DNA of 64,000 nt, from positions 248,001-312,000 of the forward strand of contig NC_019789.1 in the NCBI RefSeq assembly GCF_000317835.1. Reading direction: 5' to 3'. How positions within the stretch are numbered: position 1 is the first letter of the stretch; the number at the start of each line of letters is the position of its first letter. Under the pieces are notes generated by a model. The model did no database searches and was not told the DNA's origin. It worked only from the letters and a program-made list of their open reading frames with translations. Both the position numbers and the translations under genes were made by a program. Below are positions 35,778 to 43,896 of this stretch, in pieces. The stretch comes from Deinococcus peraridilitoris DSM 19664 (lineage in GTDB: Bacteria > Deinococcota > Deinococci > Deinococcales > Deinococcaceae).

Positions 35778-36580
35778 AGTCAAACCTGGAGCACGACCAG
35801 CTGCCTGGTGAAGCCGCCCGCGAGTACTTGCACCAAGTGAAGCTCGACGCCATCATCTCCAAAGGAAATCAGCGCAGCCGTCATAGCAAATCCAAGGGTA
35901 AGTCTCGCTTGGCTGCATGAAGCAAACCCACCGAGTAGGCGAGCTACAAGCCATCAACCGACCCACGTTTCTGTTTCTGCTTTGCGTGCACCTTCAACAC
36001 CAGCGAGAAGTCGAAGGCCTTTGGTCCGCTACGACGAGCACTGTCCGCAAACGCCCAGGGTGACGCCCTACTTTTTCTGAAGGCGCGTTTGTAGCTGTGT
36101 ATTCCCCCCGTGCCGACAAAGAAGTGACATCTCGTGAGCGGGTGGGGCGGTGTCTGGGCAGAGAGGGTGGGAGCGTGGCGCGCTGTAGCCCTGACTTGAG
36201 AGGCGGTGTAGTCGGCGTCAACGAAGAATAATTGTTTAAGCGGTATAGCCATCACGTCACATCGGGAAAGCCAGCCGCTTTTCAGCCGAAGCCATGTGGT
36301 CCAAATTCAGCTTCTCAGGGGGCCTTACTCGTTGAGCTTTTGCGGTCGCAGTAGGCGACGGGCAATGAGATTCGCCAGATGTCTTACCGTACGCATGAGC
36401 AGTGGCTTGAGCTCAAGAGGTTGGCGCCCTGGAGGCTACCGAACCATGCACTTTTATCACGCAGCGGGTGGTGTGTCACCTGCTGCCCATTCCTGCGGTT
36501 CTGCGTTGTCTTGGTGGAGCGAACAGGGGAGGGGGTATGATTGTCTTTCAAAAACAATTATCCTTCATTACAGGAGTTGC
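35778..36580. other. No gene seen
   Basis: About 800 bases of mixed composition between the IS remnants and the recombinase-like gene. Open frames here (for example minus-strand frames at 35944-36255) lack ribosome sites and resemblance to known proteins. The last 50 bases are AT-richer (TTCAAAAACAATTATCC) and probably hold the promoter of the gene at 36581. Confidence 0.5.
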
Positions 36581-37522
36581 ATGCCCGAACCCTTCCACAC
36601 CGCCCTGCAAGAAGCCCAGTCATTCCTGCCAGAACGCGTTGAGCTGATCCGCCGTCACCTCAGCCAGGAACACGGCCTCAACGCCGTACTCGACCTGCTC
36701 GAACCCCACCTGCCCCAAGCCAGAGGAACCCGCATCAACACCCGCAGCGGCATCCGCATCTACCTTCAATGGGCCCGCGACCAGGGCCGCAGCGTGCTCC
36801 ACCCGGACCCCAAGACCGGCGAGGATTACCTTCAGTACCTCAAAAGTCGCTACGACACCCAGGCCAACACCCTCAACAACCGCCTCAGCCAGGCGAGGAG
36901 TTTTTACAACGTTCTCCACGGGCTCGGCCACTCGGTTCCTGACCCGTTCGACCGCCTCGACAACCCCCGATACGACCCGGCAGCCCACCGCGACACCTAC
37001 ACTCCTGAAGAACTCATACGCCTGCTCGCCCACGCCGACACCGAAGGAAAAGTGATGGTCCTGCTCGGCGCGCACGCCGGACTCACCGGACCTGAAGTCG
37101 TCTCGCTGCGCTGGAGTGACATCAGGATGCACGGTGAGATCCTCAGCATCAAAAAACGCCTCGTTGAAGAACCACAAGAGCTGCTGGGTGCGCTCAGAAC
37201 CCTGGCGCAGTCACGAGGCGTCCTGCACGACGTCCGCGCTCCCACGCTCTTCCAGAGTGACGGAAACGCACGCCTCTTCAGCTTCGAAAACGACAACGAA
37301 CTCCGCCACGCCCTCTACAGCCTCTGTGGGCACGCCAACGTCAACTCCCGCTCGCCCCGCAGCACCATCGCCCGCGGCTGGCGCGCGTTACGAAACAACG
37401 CCGGCCTGCGCATCCTCGAGCTCACTGGGGACCCGGAAGTCGTGCAGGAACGCCTCGGGCTCGGCACACTCAAAGCCGTTCAGCCGCTTATTGAAAAACA
37501 CAAACGCCAACAAAGCCGGTGA
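36581..37522 (+). CDS. Tyrosine-recombinase-like protein lacking catalytic residues
   Basis: A 313-residue protein; the ATG at 36581 follows AGGAG by 4 bases. Residues about 45-130 form a core-binding SAM-like domain (RINTRSGIRIYLQWARDQGR). The C-terminal half has the fold pattern of XerC/D, but the first catalytic Arg is replaced (GAHAGLTGPEVVSLRWSDI has T where R is expected), the H-x-x-R box reads ARGWRALRNNAG, and the nucleophile region LGLGTLKAVQPLIEK has no Tyr. It probably binds DNA without cutting it. The longer upstream reading from 36296 has no ribosome site. Confidence 0.75.
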   Translation: MPEPFHTALQEAQSFLPERVELIRRHLSQEHGLNAVLDLLEPHLPQARGTRINTRSGIRIYLQWARDQGRSVLHPDPKTGEDYLQYLKSRYDTQANTLNNRLSQARSFYNVLHGLGHSVPDPFDRLDNPRYDPAAHRDTYTPEELIRLLAHADTEGKVMVLLGAHAGLTGPEVVSLRWSDIRMHGEILSIKKRLVEEPQELLGALRTLAQSRGVLHDVRAPTLFQSDGNARLFSFENDNELRHALYSLCGHANVNSRSPRSTIARGWRALRNNAGLRILELTGDPEVVQERLGLGTLKAVQPLIEKHKRQQSR

Positions 37523-37559
37523 AACTCCCGTCGGATCCGAGCAGACGGAGTGCCTGAAC

Positions 37560-38327
37560 GCGCTGGCGCTGCGTCTTACCAGCTTCGTGAAAGGCTACTG
37601 CGGATTGGGTGAGCACCGCGAAATATTTGATGACACCCACGCCAGGTGATCGCTTCCGGTGAAGTTACGACACCTGCACCAGGTCGCCGCTCCATCTGCT
37701 CGGCTCGCAAGGTAGTGGGAATTACGTCGTTGACTTCGGGGTGTCCCGCGCCGCACACGACGATCCGCCGCACTCCGCGCTCCTCACGCACTTCGGTTCG
37801 CGCGAAGTGGGCGGCCAGATCGCCAGTTACCACGCCGACCTCGCCATGAAACTTCGCCCGCACCTGGGGCGCGGACTGGAAGGAGTCGCGCGTCGACACC
37901 GCGCGACTCGCCTGGCTGGACCTCGACGCAAAGGGTGAGGAATATTGGCACACCATGACCCTCGCGGGCCGTTTGGCGCAGGCCAGTCATGAACTCACCC
38001 ACACGCGGGTGCCGCGCGCCGTGGACGTGCCCGCCATGCAGTCCCTGTGGAACGGGCATAACCTCACGTGGCGGAACGGCAACACCATCGTGCACCGCGA
38101 AGGCGCCACCCCGGCCGAAGCGGGCCGGCTGGGCATCGTTCCCGGGTTGATGGCGTCCGAAGCGCTGCTGGTGGAAGGCTTGGAAAGTGCGCTCCGCTTG
38201 AAGCACCAGTCACGGTGCAGACGGTCAGTTGGGCCGCAGACAGGCGGAAAGGACCTTGTCGCGTGAAGTGGTAGACGCGCACCTCGCGGCAATGGGCGTG
38301 ACGCGGCTGGTCGGCGGGATGGACTAG
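37560..38327 (+). pseudogene. RtcB-type RNA ligase, interrupted (5' portion)
   Basis: Pieces in several frames follow an RtcB-family protein in order: LTSFVKGYCGLGEHREIFDD, then LGSGN-like ...GSGNYVVDFGVS, HFGSREVGGQIASYHADLAM, EEYWHTMTLAGRLAQASHEL, then the Mn/GMP-site-like GNTIVHREGATPAEAGRLGI, and SREVVDAHLAAMGVTRLVGG. The N-terminal third is missing and frameshifts or stops occur. The IS5-type element is inserted at the CTAG at 38324-38327, and the C-terminal codons resume at 39554. The catalytic Cys/His motifs of the N-terminal half are gone. Confidence 0.75.
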
Positions 38328-38361
38328 GGCCTGTTGACCAGGGGTAAAAAGAAGCCTGGAT

Positions 38362-38661
38362 CTAAAATTCTGACTCCTCAAACGTCCCCACAACCAAGTG
38401 CCCCCATCCCACCTGCTCGATTTCCCCACCCGACGCCCAACGCGCGCCTCCACCCTTGATGCGGAACTCCGTGCCTGGAATCACCCATCGGTGTTCAAAC
38501 TCCGGAAATCGAGCCTGCTCTGCCGACAGCTGCGATGGATCAAGCCACACCGAGTCGCACTCCGGACAAAACAGAAAGAGAGTATGACTGTCCGAGGCGC
38601 GGCGGAAGAACAGCGGTGATCCCTCGCAGATCAAGCACTCTGTTCCCATGTGGTAAGCCAT
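38362..38661 (-). CDS. Passenger zinc-ribbon protein of the IS5-type element
   Basis: A 99-residue protein; AGGGGAG lies 6 bases before the ATG at 38661. Two C-x2-C knuckles, ECLICEGSP and LFCPECDSVWLDPSQL, would bind one zinc ion. The C-terminal half is acidic with aromatic beta-strand-like stretches (FRIKGGGARW, GWGHLVVGTFE). It is not part of a normal IS5 transposase and lies downstream of the transposase stop in the same direction. Function unknown; it could regulate transposition or be cargo benefiting the host. Confidence 0.7.
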   Translation of the reverse strand: MAYHMGTECLICEGSPLFFRRASDSHTLFLFCPECDSVWLDPSQLSAEQARFPEFEHRWVIPGTEFRIKGGGARWASGGEIEQVGWGHLVVGTFEESEF

Positions 38662-38724
38662 CCACTGCTCCCCTCTGACGCTCAAGTAAGCGTTGGCTTG
38701 TTATACCGTGTCACCCTCAGAAAG

Positions 38725-39519
38725 CTACTCCAGCATGCTCGCCAAGGTGACCCAGCCCTCATACTGCGCTGCCAGCTTGTCGAACCGCGTTGCTACACGC
38801 CGATGGCGTTTCAAACGGTTCACCAGGCGTTCGATCTTGTTCCGGTCGCGGTATGCGGCGTGGTCGAAGTGCCGAATCTTCCCTTGGTCACGTCGTGCGG
38901 GGATAACCGCACGAATACGCCGCAGGCGTAGAAGGCGGCGCAAGCTGGGATAGCTGTAGCCCTTGTCACCGATGATTACGTGGGGCCGTGACCGCGGGCG
39001 TCCTTGAGCCGCTCGCTTGATTCGGCCCAAGTTCATCAAGGGCTCCAGGAACTTCGCTTCATGGCGCTCTCCACCTGACAGTACAAAGGCGATGGGTTTG
39101 CCTTGTCCATCTGCACGCAGGTGCAACTTTGTGCTGAAGCCTCCTCGGGAACGGCCCAGGGCTTGATGCTGCTGTCCGCCTTTTGCGCCTGCGGCACATT
39201 GGTGCGGGCGGATCACGGTGCTGTCGACGAAGTGCCGACTCCAGTCGAGTTGTCCTCGGAGGTCAGCCTCTCCTTGGAGTTGGTGGAGCAGGCTGCGCCA
39301 GATTCCAGTGAGTGTCCAGCGGCGAAAGCGGACGTAGACGCTGTTCCACTTACCGTAGCGTTCCGGCAGGTCACGCCATGGTGCGCCGGTTGCGAGGATC
39401 CAGAGGATTCCGTTGAGAACAGTGCGGTGGTCGTGGTAGGGCCGCCCTCGGGTCTGTTGTTGAGGCAGGAGGGGTGCAAGGCGGTTCCACTGCTCGTCGG
39501 TCAGGTCATGACGGCACAG
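38725..39519 (-). CDS. IS5-family transposase (IS427 group)
   Basis: About 264 residues: an N-terminal helix-turn-helix domain (HDLTDEQWNRLAPLLPQQ, ILWILATGAPWRDLPERYG) and a DDE core with FVDSTVIRPHQ (first Asp), VIIGDKGYSYPSLRRLL (second Asp) and YRDRNKIERLVNRLKRHRR (Glu). No ATG, GTG or TTG exists in frame before the conserved N-terminus and a TAG lies just upstream at 39529-39531, so translation would need the CTG at 39519 or a frameshift from the ATG at 39525. Otherwise uninterrupted and probably active. Confidence 0.85.
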   Translation of the reverse strand: MCRHDLTDEQWNRLAPLLPQQQTRGRPYHDHRTVLNGILWILATGAPWRDLPERYGKWNSVYVRFRRWTLTGIWRSLLHQLQGEADLRGQLDWSRHFVDSTVIRPHQCAAGAKGGQQHQALGRSRGGFSTKLHLRADGQGKPIAFVLSGGERHEAKFLEPLMNLGRIKRAAQGRPRSRPHVIIGDKGYSYPSLRRLLRLRRIRAVIPARRDQGKIRHFDHAAYRDRNKIERLVNRLKRHRRVATRFDKLAAQYEGWVTLASMLE

Positions 39520-39553
39520 TGCATCAAGCTACCACTTGGTCAACAGACCCTAG

Positions 39554-39680
39554 GCCCGTGGCATACAAGGACATCCACACGGTGGCGGGTATTCAGGAAG
39601 CCACGGGTTTGGTGCGGGTGCTGGGGCGCTTCCAGCCGAAACGGGTCCGCATGACCGGTAAACAGGGCGATGACGAGTAA
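39554..39680 (+). pseudogene. RtcB-type RNA ligase, 3' portion
   Basis: Directly after the right CTAG the frame reads VAYKDIHTVAGIQEATGLVR then RFQPKRVRMTGKQGDDE to the stop at 39680. YKDI and the ARFQPRLVKM-like ending are the C-terminus of RtcB-family ligases. Removing the IS still leaves a one-base shift between the halves, so the gene was probably broken before the insertion. Confidence 0.75.
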
Positions 39681-39776
39681 AGCAGGATGGGCCGGTCAGC
39701 CTGCGGAGCTCCGAGAATCTCCGCAGGACGCGTGAGCACGGTTTCACCGTCCCAGGTGGCTTGACCGGGACTTCCG

Positions 39777-39815
39777 GTCGGAAGACGCGCGAATCAAGCT
39801 CACGCGTCTTCCGAC
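39777..39815. terminator. Hairpin after the rtcB remnant
   Basis: Perfect 13-bp arms (GTCGGAAGACGCG and complement) with a 13-base loop. It lies about 100 bases after the rtcB stop and before the next rightward gene. No T-run, so a terminator by position only. Confidence 0.5.
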
Positions 39816-39894
39816 TGGAGCAGTAGCTTCGCAGGCCGGCAGAACAAGCGCACTGCAGGCTCGGTGTTCGGTACGCTGGTGCCGTGAGGTCAAA

Positions 39895-40206
39895 GTGAAC
39901 GGGGTGCGAATCATCGAGCGGTCGTGGCTGGCACGCGTCGCCCGGCGTAACCTCAGGGTGAAGCGCGTGGCGATGGTCCTCGGAGGCACCATTCACCTGA
40001 GTGGCGCCACCCGGGAAGAATTTCTGCAGAGTGACGCGTGGGTCGCGCACGAACTCGCGCACCTCGAGCAGTTCCGACGTTACGGGATCGTGCGGTTCGT
40101 GATGCTGTACCTGCTGGAAAGCGCCCGTCACGGTTACCACCACAACCGCTTTGAAGTCGCGGCGCGGCAAGCTGAGCGCGTCGCTTCTTCCGCCAAGGAA
40201 CGGTAG
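39895..40206 (+). CDS. Small HExxH zinc-metallopeptidase-like protein
   Basis: A 103-residue protein with SDAWVAHELAHLEQFRRYGI (about 50-70), a classic HExxH zinc site followed by a possible third ligand in HGYHHNRFEVAAR. This resembles small DUF4157-like minimal proteases. No signal peptide is evident, though the central hydrophobic stretch IVRFVMLYLLESA could touch the membrane. Five bases separate it from an FtsX-type permease gene, so they probably share a transcript. Substrate unknown. Confidence 0.65.
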   Translation: MNGVRIIERSWLARVARRNLRVKRVAMVLGGTIHLSGATREEFLQSDAWVAHELAHLEQFRRYGIVRFVMLYLLESARHGYHHNRFEVAARQAERVASSAKER

Positions 40207-40211
40207 GGCGC

Positions 40212-41387
40212 GTGGCACCCCTGCGACGTTTCAGGCCGGCGGGCACCTTGCTGGTCTTGTCCGCGCGCGGTCTGACCCGGCGTCCGGCACGATCGGTTGT
40301 CACTGCCCTGTGCGTCAGCGTTGCCACCGCGGGCTTGACGGTCTTCCTGTCCCTTGGGGCGGGGTTACGACAGGCCGTCGAGGAACAGACCAACAGCATC
40401 CGGCCGCAACTGCAGGTTTCGTTGGGAGGGTTGCTGCAGGCGCTCGCACCCCCTCCAACCATGCCCGAGCAGCTCCTGGAACAAATCCAGGCGCAGCGCG
40501 CGGCACTCGGCCTTCAGTTCGTCACGCCGGTCATCCTGCAGCGCCACCGGCATGCCGGTCTGGAAGTGACACTCTACGGTGTTCCCGCCGCGATTGGCTT
40601 CAAGCAGGTGTACCCGTACGCGCGCGTGCTGCGCGGACGTCAACTGATCCCAGCGGACGAACACGCGCCCGTGGCGGTGGTCGGCGCTCAGGTCGCCCGG
40701 CAGCTGATGGTACAGAACGGGGACGTCATCCCTTTGAACCGCAGACATCAGGTTCGTATTGTCGGTGTCCTCGCGCCAACGGGCACGGCAACCGACGCGT
40801 TCATCATCATTCCCCTGCGATCATTGCAGGCGATTCTGGAAGTGCGCGGCCTGATTTCCCTCGCGGCGGTGGAGGTCAGGCCGGACCAAGACGTGTGGGA
40901 CGTGGCGAGAACGCTCGCGAAGCACGTGGACGCCGAGGTGCACACGCAACTGGAAGCGCGTGATGTCATGACACGCCTGCTGCGTGGTGCCCGCCTGATG
41001 CAGTGGGCGCTATCGGGGGTGGCATTGCTGGTCGCGTTCCTGACCGTCCTGACCACCATGACCATGGTGGGTTTCGAGCGACGTGCCGAACTCGCCGTGC
41101 TTCGAGCGCTGGGCCTGCAGCCCGGGCAGGCGGTGGGTCTCCTGCTGCTGGATGGTGTGCTCCTCACCGGCGTGGGCGGGCTGGGCGGCGCGCTGCTCGG
41201 CTGGCTCGCCGGCCACGCTCTCAGCGCGTTCACCATCGCGCGGACTGGTGTTCCGGCGGCCCTGACCACCCCAGGCGTCCTGCTGGTCGTGCTGGCGGTG
41301 AGTATTTTCATGGGTGTACTCGCGGCCCTGCCAGTCGCTTGGCGGGTGACTCGTGAGCCGATCGCACGGGCCCTCCGGTTGAACTGA
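40212..41387 (+). CDS. FtsX/MacB-type ABC transporter permease
   Basis: A 391-residue membrane protein: N-terminal helix (RSVVTALCVSVATAGLTVFL, about 22-45), a large extracytoplasmic domain (about 50-265, MacB_PCD-like), and three C-terminal helices forming the FtsX domain (WALSGVALLVAFLTVLTTMT, then the AVLRALGLQPGQAVGLLLLD coupling region, then VLLVVLAVSIFMGVLAALPV). Such proteins act mechanically with a LolD/MacB ATPase, but none is encoded beside it; the partner is the HExxH protein. The GTG start follows the upstream stop by 5 bases. Substrate unknown. Confidence 0.85.
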   Translation: MAPLRRFRPAGTLLVLSARGLTRRPARSVVTALCVSVATAGLTVFLSLGAGLRQAVEEQTNSIRPQLQVSLGGLLQALAPPPTMPEQLLEQIQAQRAALGLQFVTPVILQRHRHAGLEVTLYGVPAAIGFKQVYPYARVLRGRQLIPADEHAPVAVVGAQVARQLMVQNGDVIPLNRRHQVRIVGVLAPTGTATDAFIIIPLRSLQAILEVRGLISLAAVEVRPDQDVWDVARTLAKHVDAEVHTQLEARDVMTRLLRGARLMQWALSGVALLVAFLTVLTTMTMVGFERRAELAVLRALGLQPGQAVGLLLLDGVLLTGVGGLGGALLGWLAGHALSAFTIARTGVPAALTTPGVLLVVLAVSIFMGVLAALPVAWRVTREPIARALRLN

Positions 41388-41450
41388 TAGGTCTTTTGAC
41401 GTGGAGGTGAGGATGGCAAAATTGTTTGGGTGTTGATAACGAAATTCCAG

Positions 41451-41511
41451 GCTGCAGGGCCGGGTCGGGTGACGTGCATCGTTCATCGTTACCCCTGGGT
41501 GGCCCTGCAGC
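41451..41511. repeat. 61-bp palindromic unit, MITE-like
   Basis: Perfect 11-bp terminal arms (GCTGCAGGGCC at 41451-41461 and complement at 41501-41511). Inside, GGGTGACG faces CGTTACCC with one mismatch, so the whole unit can fold into one long hairpin. It lies between the convergent permease and vapC genes. It could be a terminator or a small dispersed repeat; copy number elsewhere is unknown. Confidence 0.5.
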
Positions 41512-41579
41512 GATCTCGTCCTTGTCGCCCGCGTGACGTCTGCTGTTCTCCGTGTCGCTTGACCGCCCAGGAGGTGAGG

Positions 41580-41972
41580 TCAGCGTACCAGTTCCACGGT
41601 GACCCCGACGCTGAGGTCATTCCAGGCTCGGTCTGCCGTCATCACCGGTACTTTGAGGCGTTGGGCGAGGGCCAGACAGTACCGGTCGCCAAGGGAAAGT
41701 CCCTGGCGGCGCGTGATGGGCCGGAGGCGGGCGGCACTCAGGGCGTCCTCGACCGTGCCGATGTCCACTTTGAGCAGCTTCATGATGCCGGCGTCGGTGA
41801 AGGTCTGCAGGGAATCCTCGGGAGCGCTGCCACGTTCGGCCAGCCGGGAGAGCACTTCAGCGAGGTTCACCGCGTGAATGGTGGTGCCTTTTGACAGTTC
41901 TGCTTCGACCTGTTCAGCGCCGGGTTCTCCGAAGATGTACGCCAGCAGAGCAGAAGCGTCAAGGACCTTCAC
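41580..41972 (-). CDS. vapC: VapC-type PIN-domain toxin
   Basis: A 130-residue PIN nuclease. The four acidic residues are visible: Asp5 in MKVLDASALLAY, Glu near 39 in NLAEVLSRL, Asp near 96 in LSLGDRYCLALA and Asp near 114 in MTADRAWNDL. PIN toxins cleave RNA, often initiator tRNA or rRNA. Its start overlaps the antitoxin stop by 4 bases, the standard arrangement with antitoxin first. Confidence 0.9.
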   Translation of the reverse strand: MKVLDASALLAYIFGEPGAEQVEAELSKGTTIHAVNLAEVLSRLAERGSAPEDSLQTFTDAGIMKLLKVDIGTVEDALSAARLRPITRRQGLSLGDRYCLALAQRLKVPVMTADRAWNDLSVGVTVELVR

Positions 41973-42220
41973 TGTTCAGCCTCTTTACGGCGTTGGGCAA
42001 TGAAGTCATCAGTTTCACTCTCGACCTGCTTGAGGTAAGTGAATAGTCCTCGGCCTCGCCGTGCGAGCGTTTGAGGTGTGACCACTTCAGCGCTGCCATC
42101 CTCCTTTACGCGGAAGATCAAATTCTCGCCTTCTTTTACGCCTAAGGCTTCCCGTAATTCCTTGGGTAAGTTCAAACGTCCGTGTTCTCGAACCGAGACC
42201 GCGAATTGACTGCGTACCAT
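41969..42220 (-). CDS. vapB: VapB-type AbrB-fold antitoxin
   Basis: An 83-residue protein with an N-terminal SpoVT/AbrB swapped-hairpin domain (VSVREHGRLNLPKELREALG, about 8-27, and LIFRVKEDGSAEV) and a C-terminal helix that should neutralise VapC. It binds its own promoter in related systems. First gene of the pair. Confidence 0.88.
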   Translation of the reverse strand: MVRSQFAVSVREHGRLNLPKELREALGVKEGENLIFRVKEDGSAEVVTPQTLARRGRGLFTYLKQVESETDDFIAQRRKEAEQ

Positions 42221-42354
42221 AGTTTTTACAGTGTATCCGGTTTTTTCCGGTCAGTAGGAAGAGTGCAAAGCGGGCACGTTTTCCCGGCTACACCGAGTCG
42301 GGTGCGTTGCTGCTTGAAGGCTAAAAGAGTGTCCTGAGGTACATGCGTTGAATA

Positions 42355-42390
42355 ATTCTTTTACGCTAATGTGTATTAGCGTAAAAGAAT
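42355..42390. repeat. Perfect 16-bp palindrome with 4-base loop
   Basis: ATTCTTTTACGCTAAT, then GTGT, then its exact complement. It is AT-rich in GC-rich surroundings and lies in the divergent gap between vapB (135 bp away) and the recombinase gene (125 bp away). No G/C-rich stem or T-run, so not a classical terminator. It may be a VapBC operator or a recombinase site. Confidence 0.7.
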
Positions 42391-42514
42391 CACGGGCGGG
42401 CCGTTTTGAATTTCCCAGGTACGCCAACCCTCAAAACGAATTCGAGGCACCTTCACGGCGATTCTGAGAGCACCGAATTTTCAGGCCCGACCACCACGCA
42501 CGCCAGGAGAACTC

Positions 42515-43534
42515 TTGCCCAGTTTCGAGCTTGACATCATCCGCCATGGCCCCGTCGACCGAGCTCACGCCTTCACCGCACTGCACGACGACGAACAACG
42601 CCGCTTCGCCGTCACGGCCGCCCGTGACAAAGACCTCGCCGGCCTCTGGACCGTCGTGGAGGCTTACCTGATCCAGCGCGGTCGCAGCGCAAGTCAGGCC
42701 AGCCCACACACCCTGCGCAACTACCGGCTGGGAGTGCGCGTGTTCCTCGAGCACGCCCGGACGCAGGCCTGGAACCTGCTCAAGCCGGATCGGCACGCCC
42801 CGCAACGCTGGGTCAACCTCCTCGCCACCTCGCACGACGACGGCCAGATCCTCAAACCCGCCACCGTGCGGCTCTACGTGCAAGGCGCGCGCGCGCTGTA
42901 CCGCGCACTCAACTGGGCCGGCGCGACCGAAGCGGATCCGTTTAAGGAAGTGCGTCTTCCGAAAGACCCGGCGGACGCCCTCACCAACCGCCCACCCTAC
43001 CGTGACGCGCAACTTCGCCAGCTGCTCGACCGCGCCACGCCGCCCGGCCACCTGGAAGTGCTGCTGCTGCTGTGCGCGCACGCGGGTCTGCGCATCGATG
43101 AAGCGGTCAACGTGCAGTGGAGTGACGTACGGCTGGGTGAACGTCGCCTGATCGTGCGGTCCGGCAAGGGCGGCAAGACCCGCCGCGTGCCCCTCAGCGA
43201 CCGGCTGTATCAGAGCCTCAGCCGCCACCAACGTGAAACCCAGACCCTTAAACCTGCCGCGCTGCAAGGCACTCTGTTTCCGTATCGCACGCGGCCGGGC
43301 GCCCTCTATCACCTGCGCAAGTTCGTGAACGGCACCAGCGAACTGACCGGACTCACTTGGCAGGACTTTCGGGGCTTTCACGCACTGCGCAAACTCGCGG
43401 GCACCAAGCTGTACCGCCGCCGCAAGGACCTTGGGGCAGTCGCGGCTTTTCTGGGGCACGCGGACATCAGCACCACCCGCCGGTACGCGGAGATCACCCC
43501 GGATGATTACGAAGCCGACCTCGCCGACTGGTGA
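42515..43534 (+). CDS. Tyrosine recombinase, XerC/XerD type
   Basis: A 339-residue enzyme; the TTG start follows AGGAGA by 5 bases. Core-binding domain about residues 45-150 (ASPHTLRNYRLGVRVFLEHA). The catalytic set is complete: Arg in AHAGLRIDEAVNVQW, Lys in GKGGKTRRVPL, H-x-L-R in GFHALRKLAGTKLY, GH in FLGHADISTT, Tyr in RRYAEITPDDYE. It could integrate or resolve DNA at a site such as the palindrome upstream. No other phage gene is adjacent. Confidence 0.9.
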   Translation: MPSFELDIIRHGPVDRAHAFTALHDDEQRRFAVTAARDKDLAGLWTVVEAYLIQRGRSASQASPHTLRNYRLGVRVFLEHARTQAWNLLKPDRHAPQRWVNLLATSHDDGQILKPATVRLYVQGARALYRALNWAGATEADPFKEVRLPKDPADALTNRPPYRDAQLRQLLDRATPPGHLEVLLLLCAHAGLRIDEAVNVQWSDVRLGERRLIVRSGKGGKTRRVPLSDRLYQSLSRHQRETQTLKPAALQGTLFPYRTRPGALYHLRKFVNGTSELTGLTWQDFRGFHALRKLAGTKLYRRRKDLGAVAAFLGHADISTTRRYAEITPDDYEADLADW

Positions 43535-43896
43535 TCGGCGACTGGTGACCGGGCCTCCTGAGTGTGATCGGGTCACCCCAGGTCCACCTTGGCTGGCGAC
43601 GGGGACCATAAAACGATGGTCGCCACGATTCTGTGAAGCATCGCAGACATTGTCTGCGCGGTGTCCCGCCCACGTGGTGCTGCTCAAGCCACCCTGATGA
43701 CCACCGCGACCACCGTGCATGACGGTGCGATGGCCGACTCACCCGACACCCGGTGAGGCGTCTCGATCAACGGGCAACTCCCGGGACGCGCCAGCTCCAT
43801 ACCGAGCACCGGCGAGTGACTCGCGGCCGTAACACCTCCTGGATCCAGGCGTCCGCTTGGACCAGCATTCGCAGCTCAATGGGCCCAGCCCCACAC
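43535..43896. other. No gene seen
   Basis: 360 bases after the recombinase gene. A short direct repeat CGACTGGTGA occurs at 43526-43550. Open frames on either strand lack starts with ribosome sites and show no family resemblance. Confidence 0.5.

Larger units (their letters stand above)
38328..39549. mobile_element. IS5-type insertion sequence with passenger gene
   Basis: 1222 bp. Ends read GGCCTGTTGACCAGG (left) and GGTCTGTTGACCAAG (right, complement), 13 of 15 identical, and CTAG occurs directly outside both (38324-38327, 39550-39553), the 4-bp duplication typical of the IS427 group of IS5. It contains a leftward transposase gene and, between that and the left end, a second leftward gene for a zinc-ribbon protein. 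Inserted in the rtcB pseudogene. Confidence 0.9.

Noticed and set aside
36296..36580. Upstream extension of the recombinase-like gene
   Set aside because: AGGAG is correctly spaced before ATG 36581 and the extension has no family resemblance.
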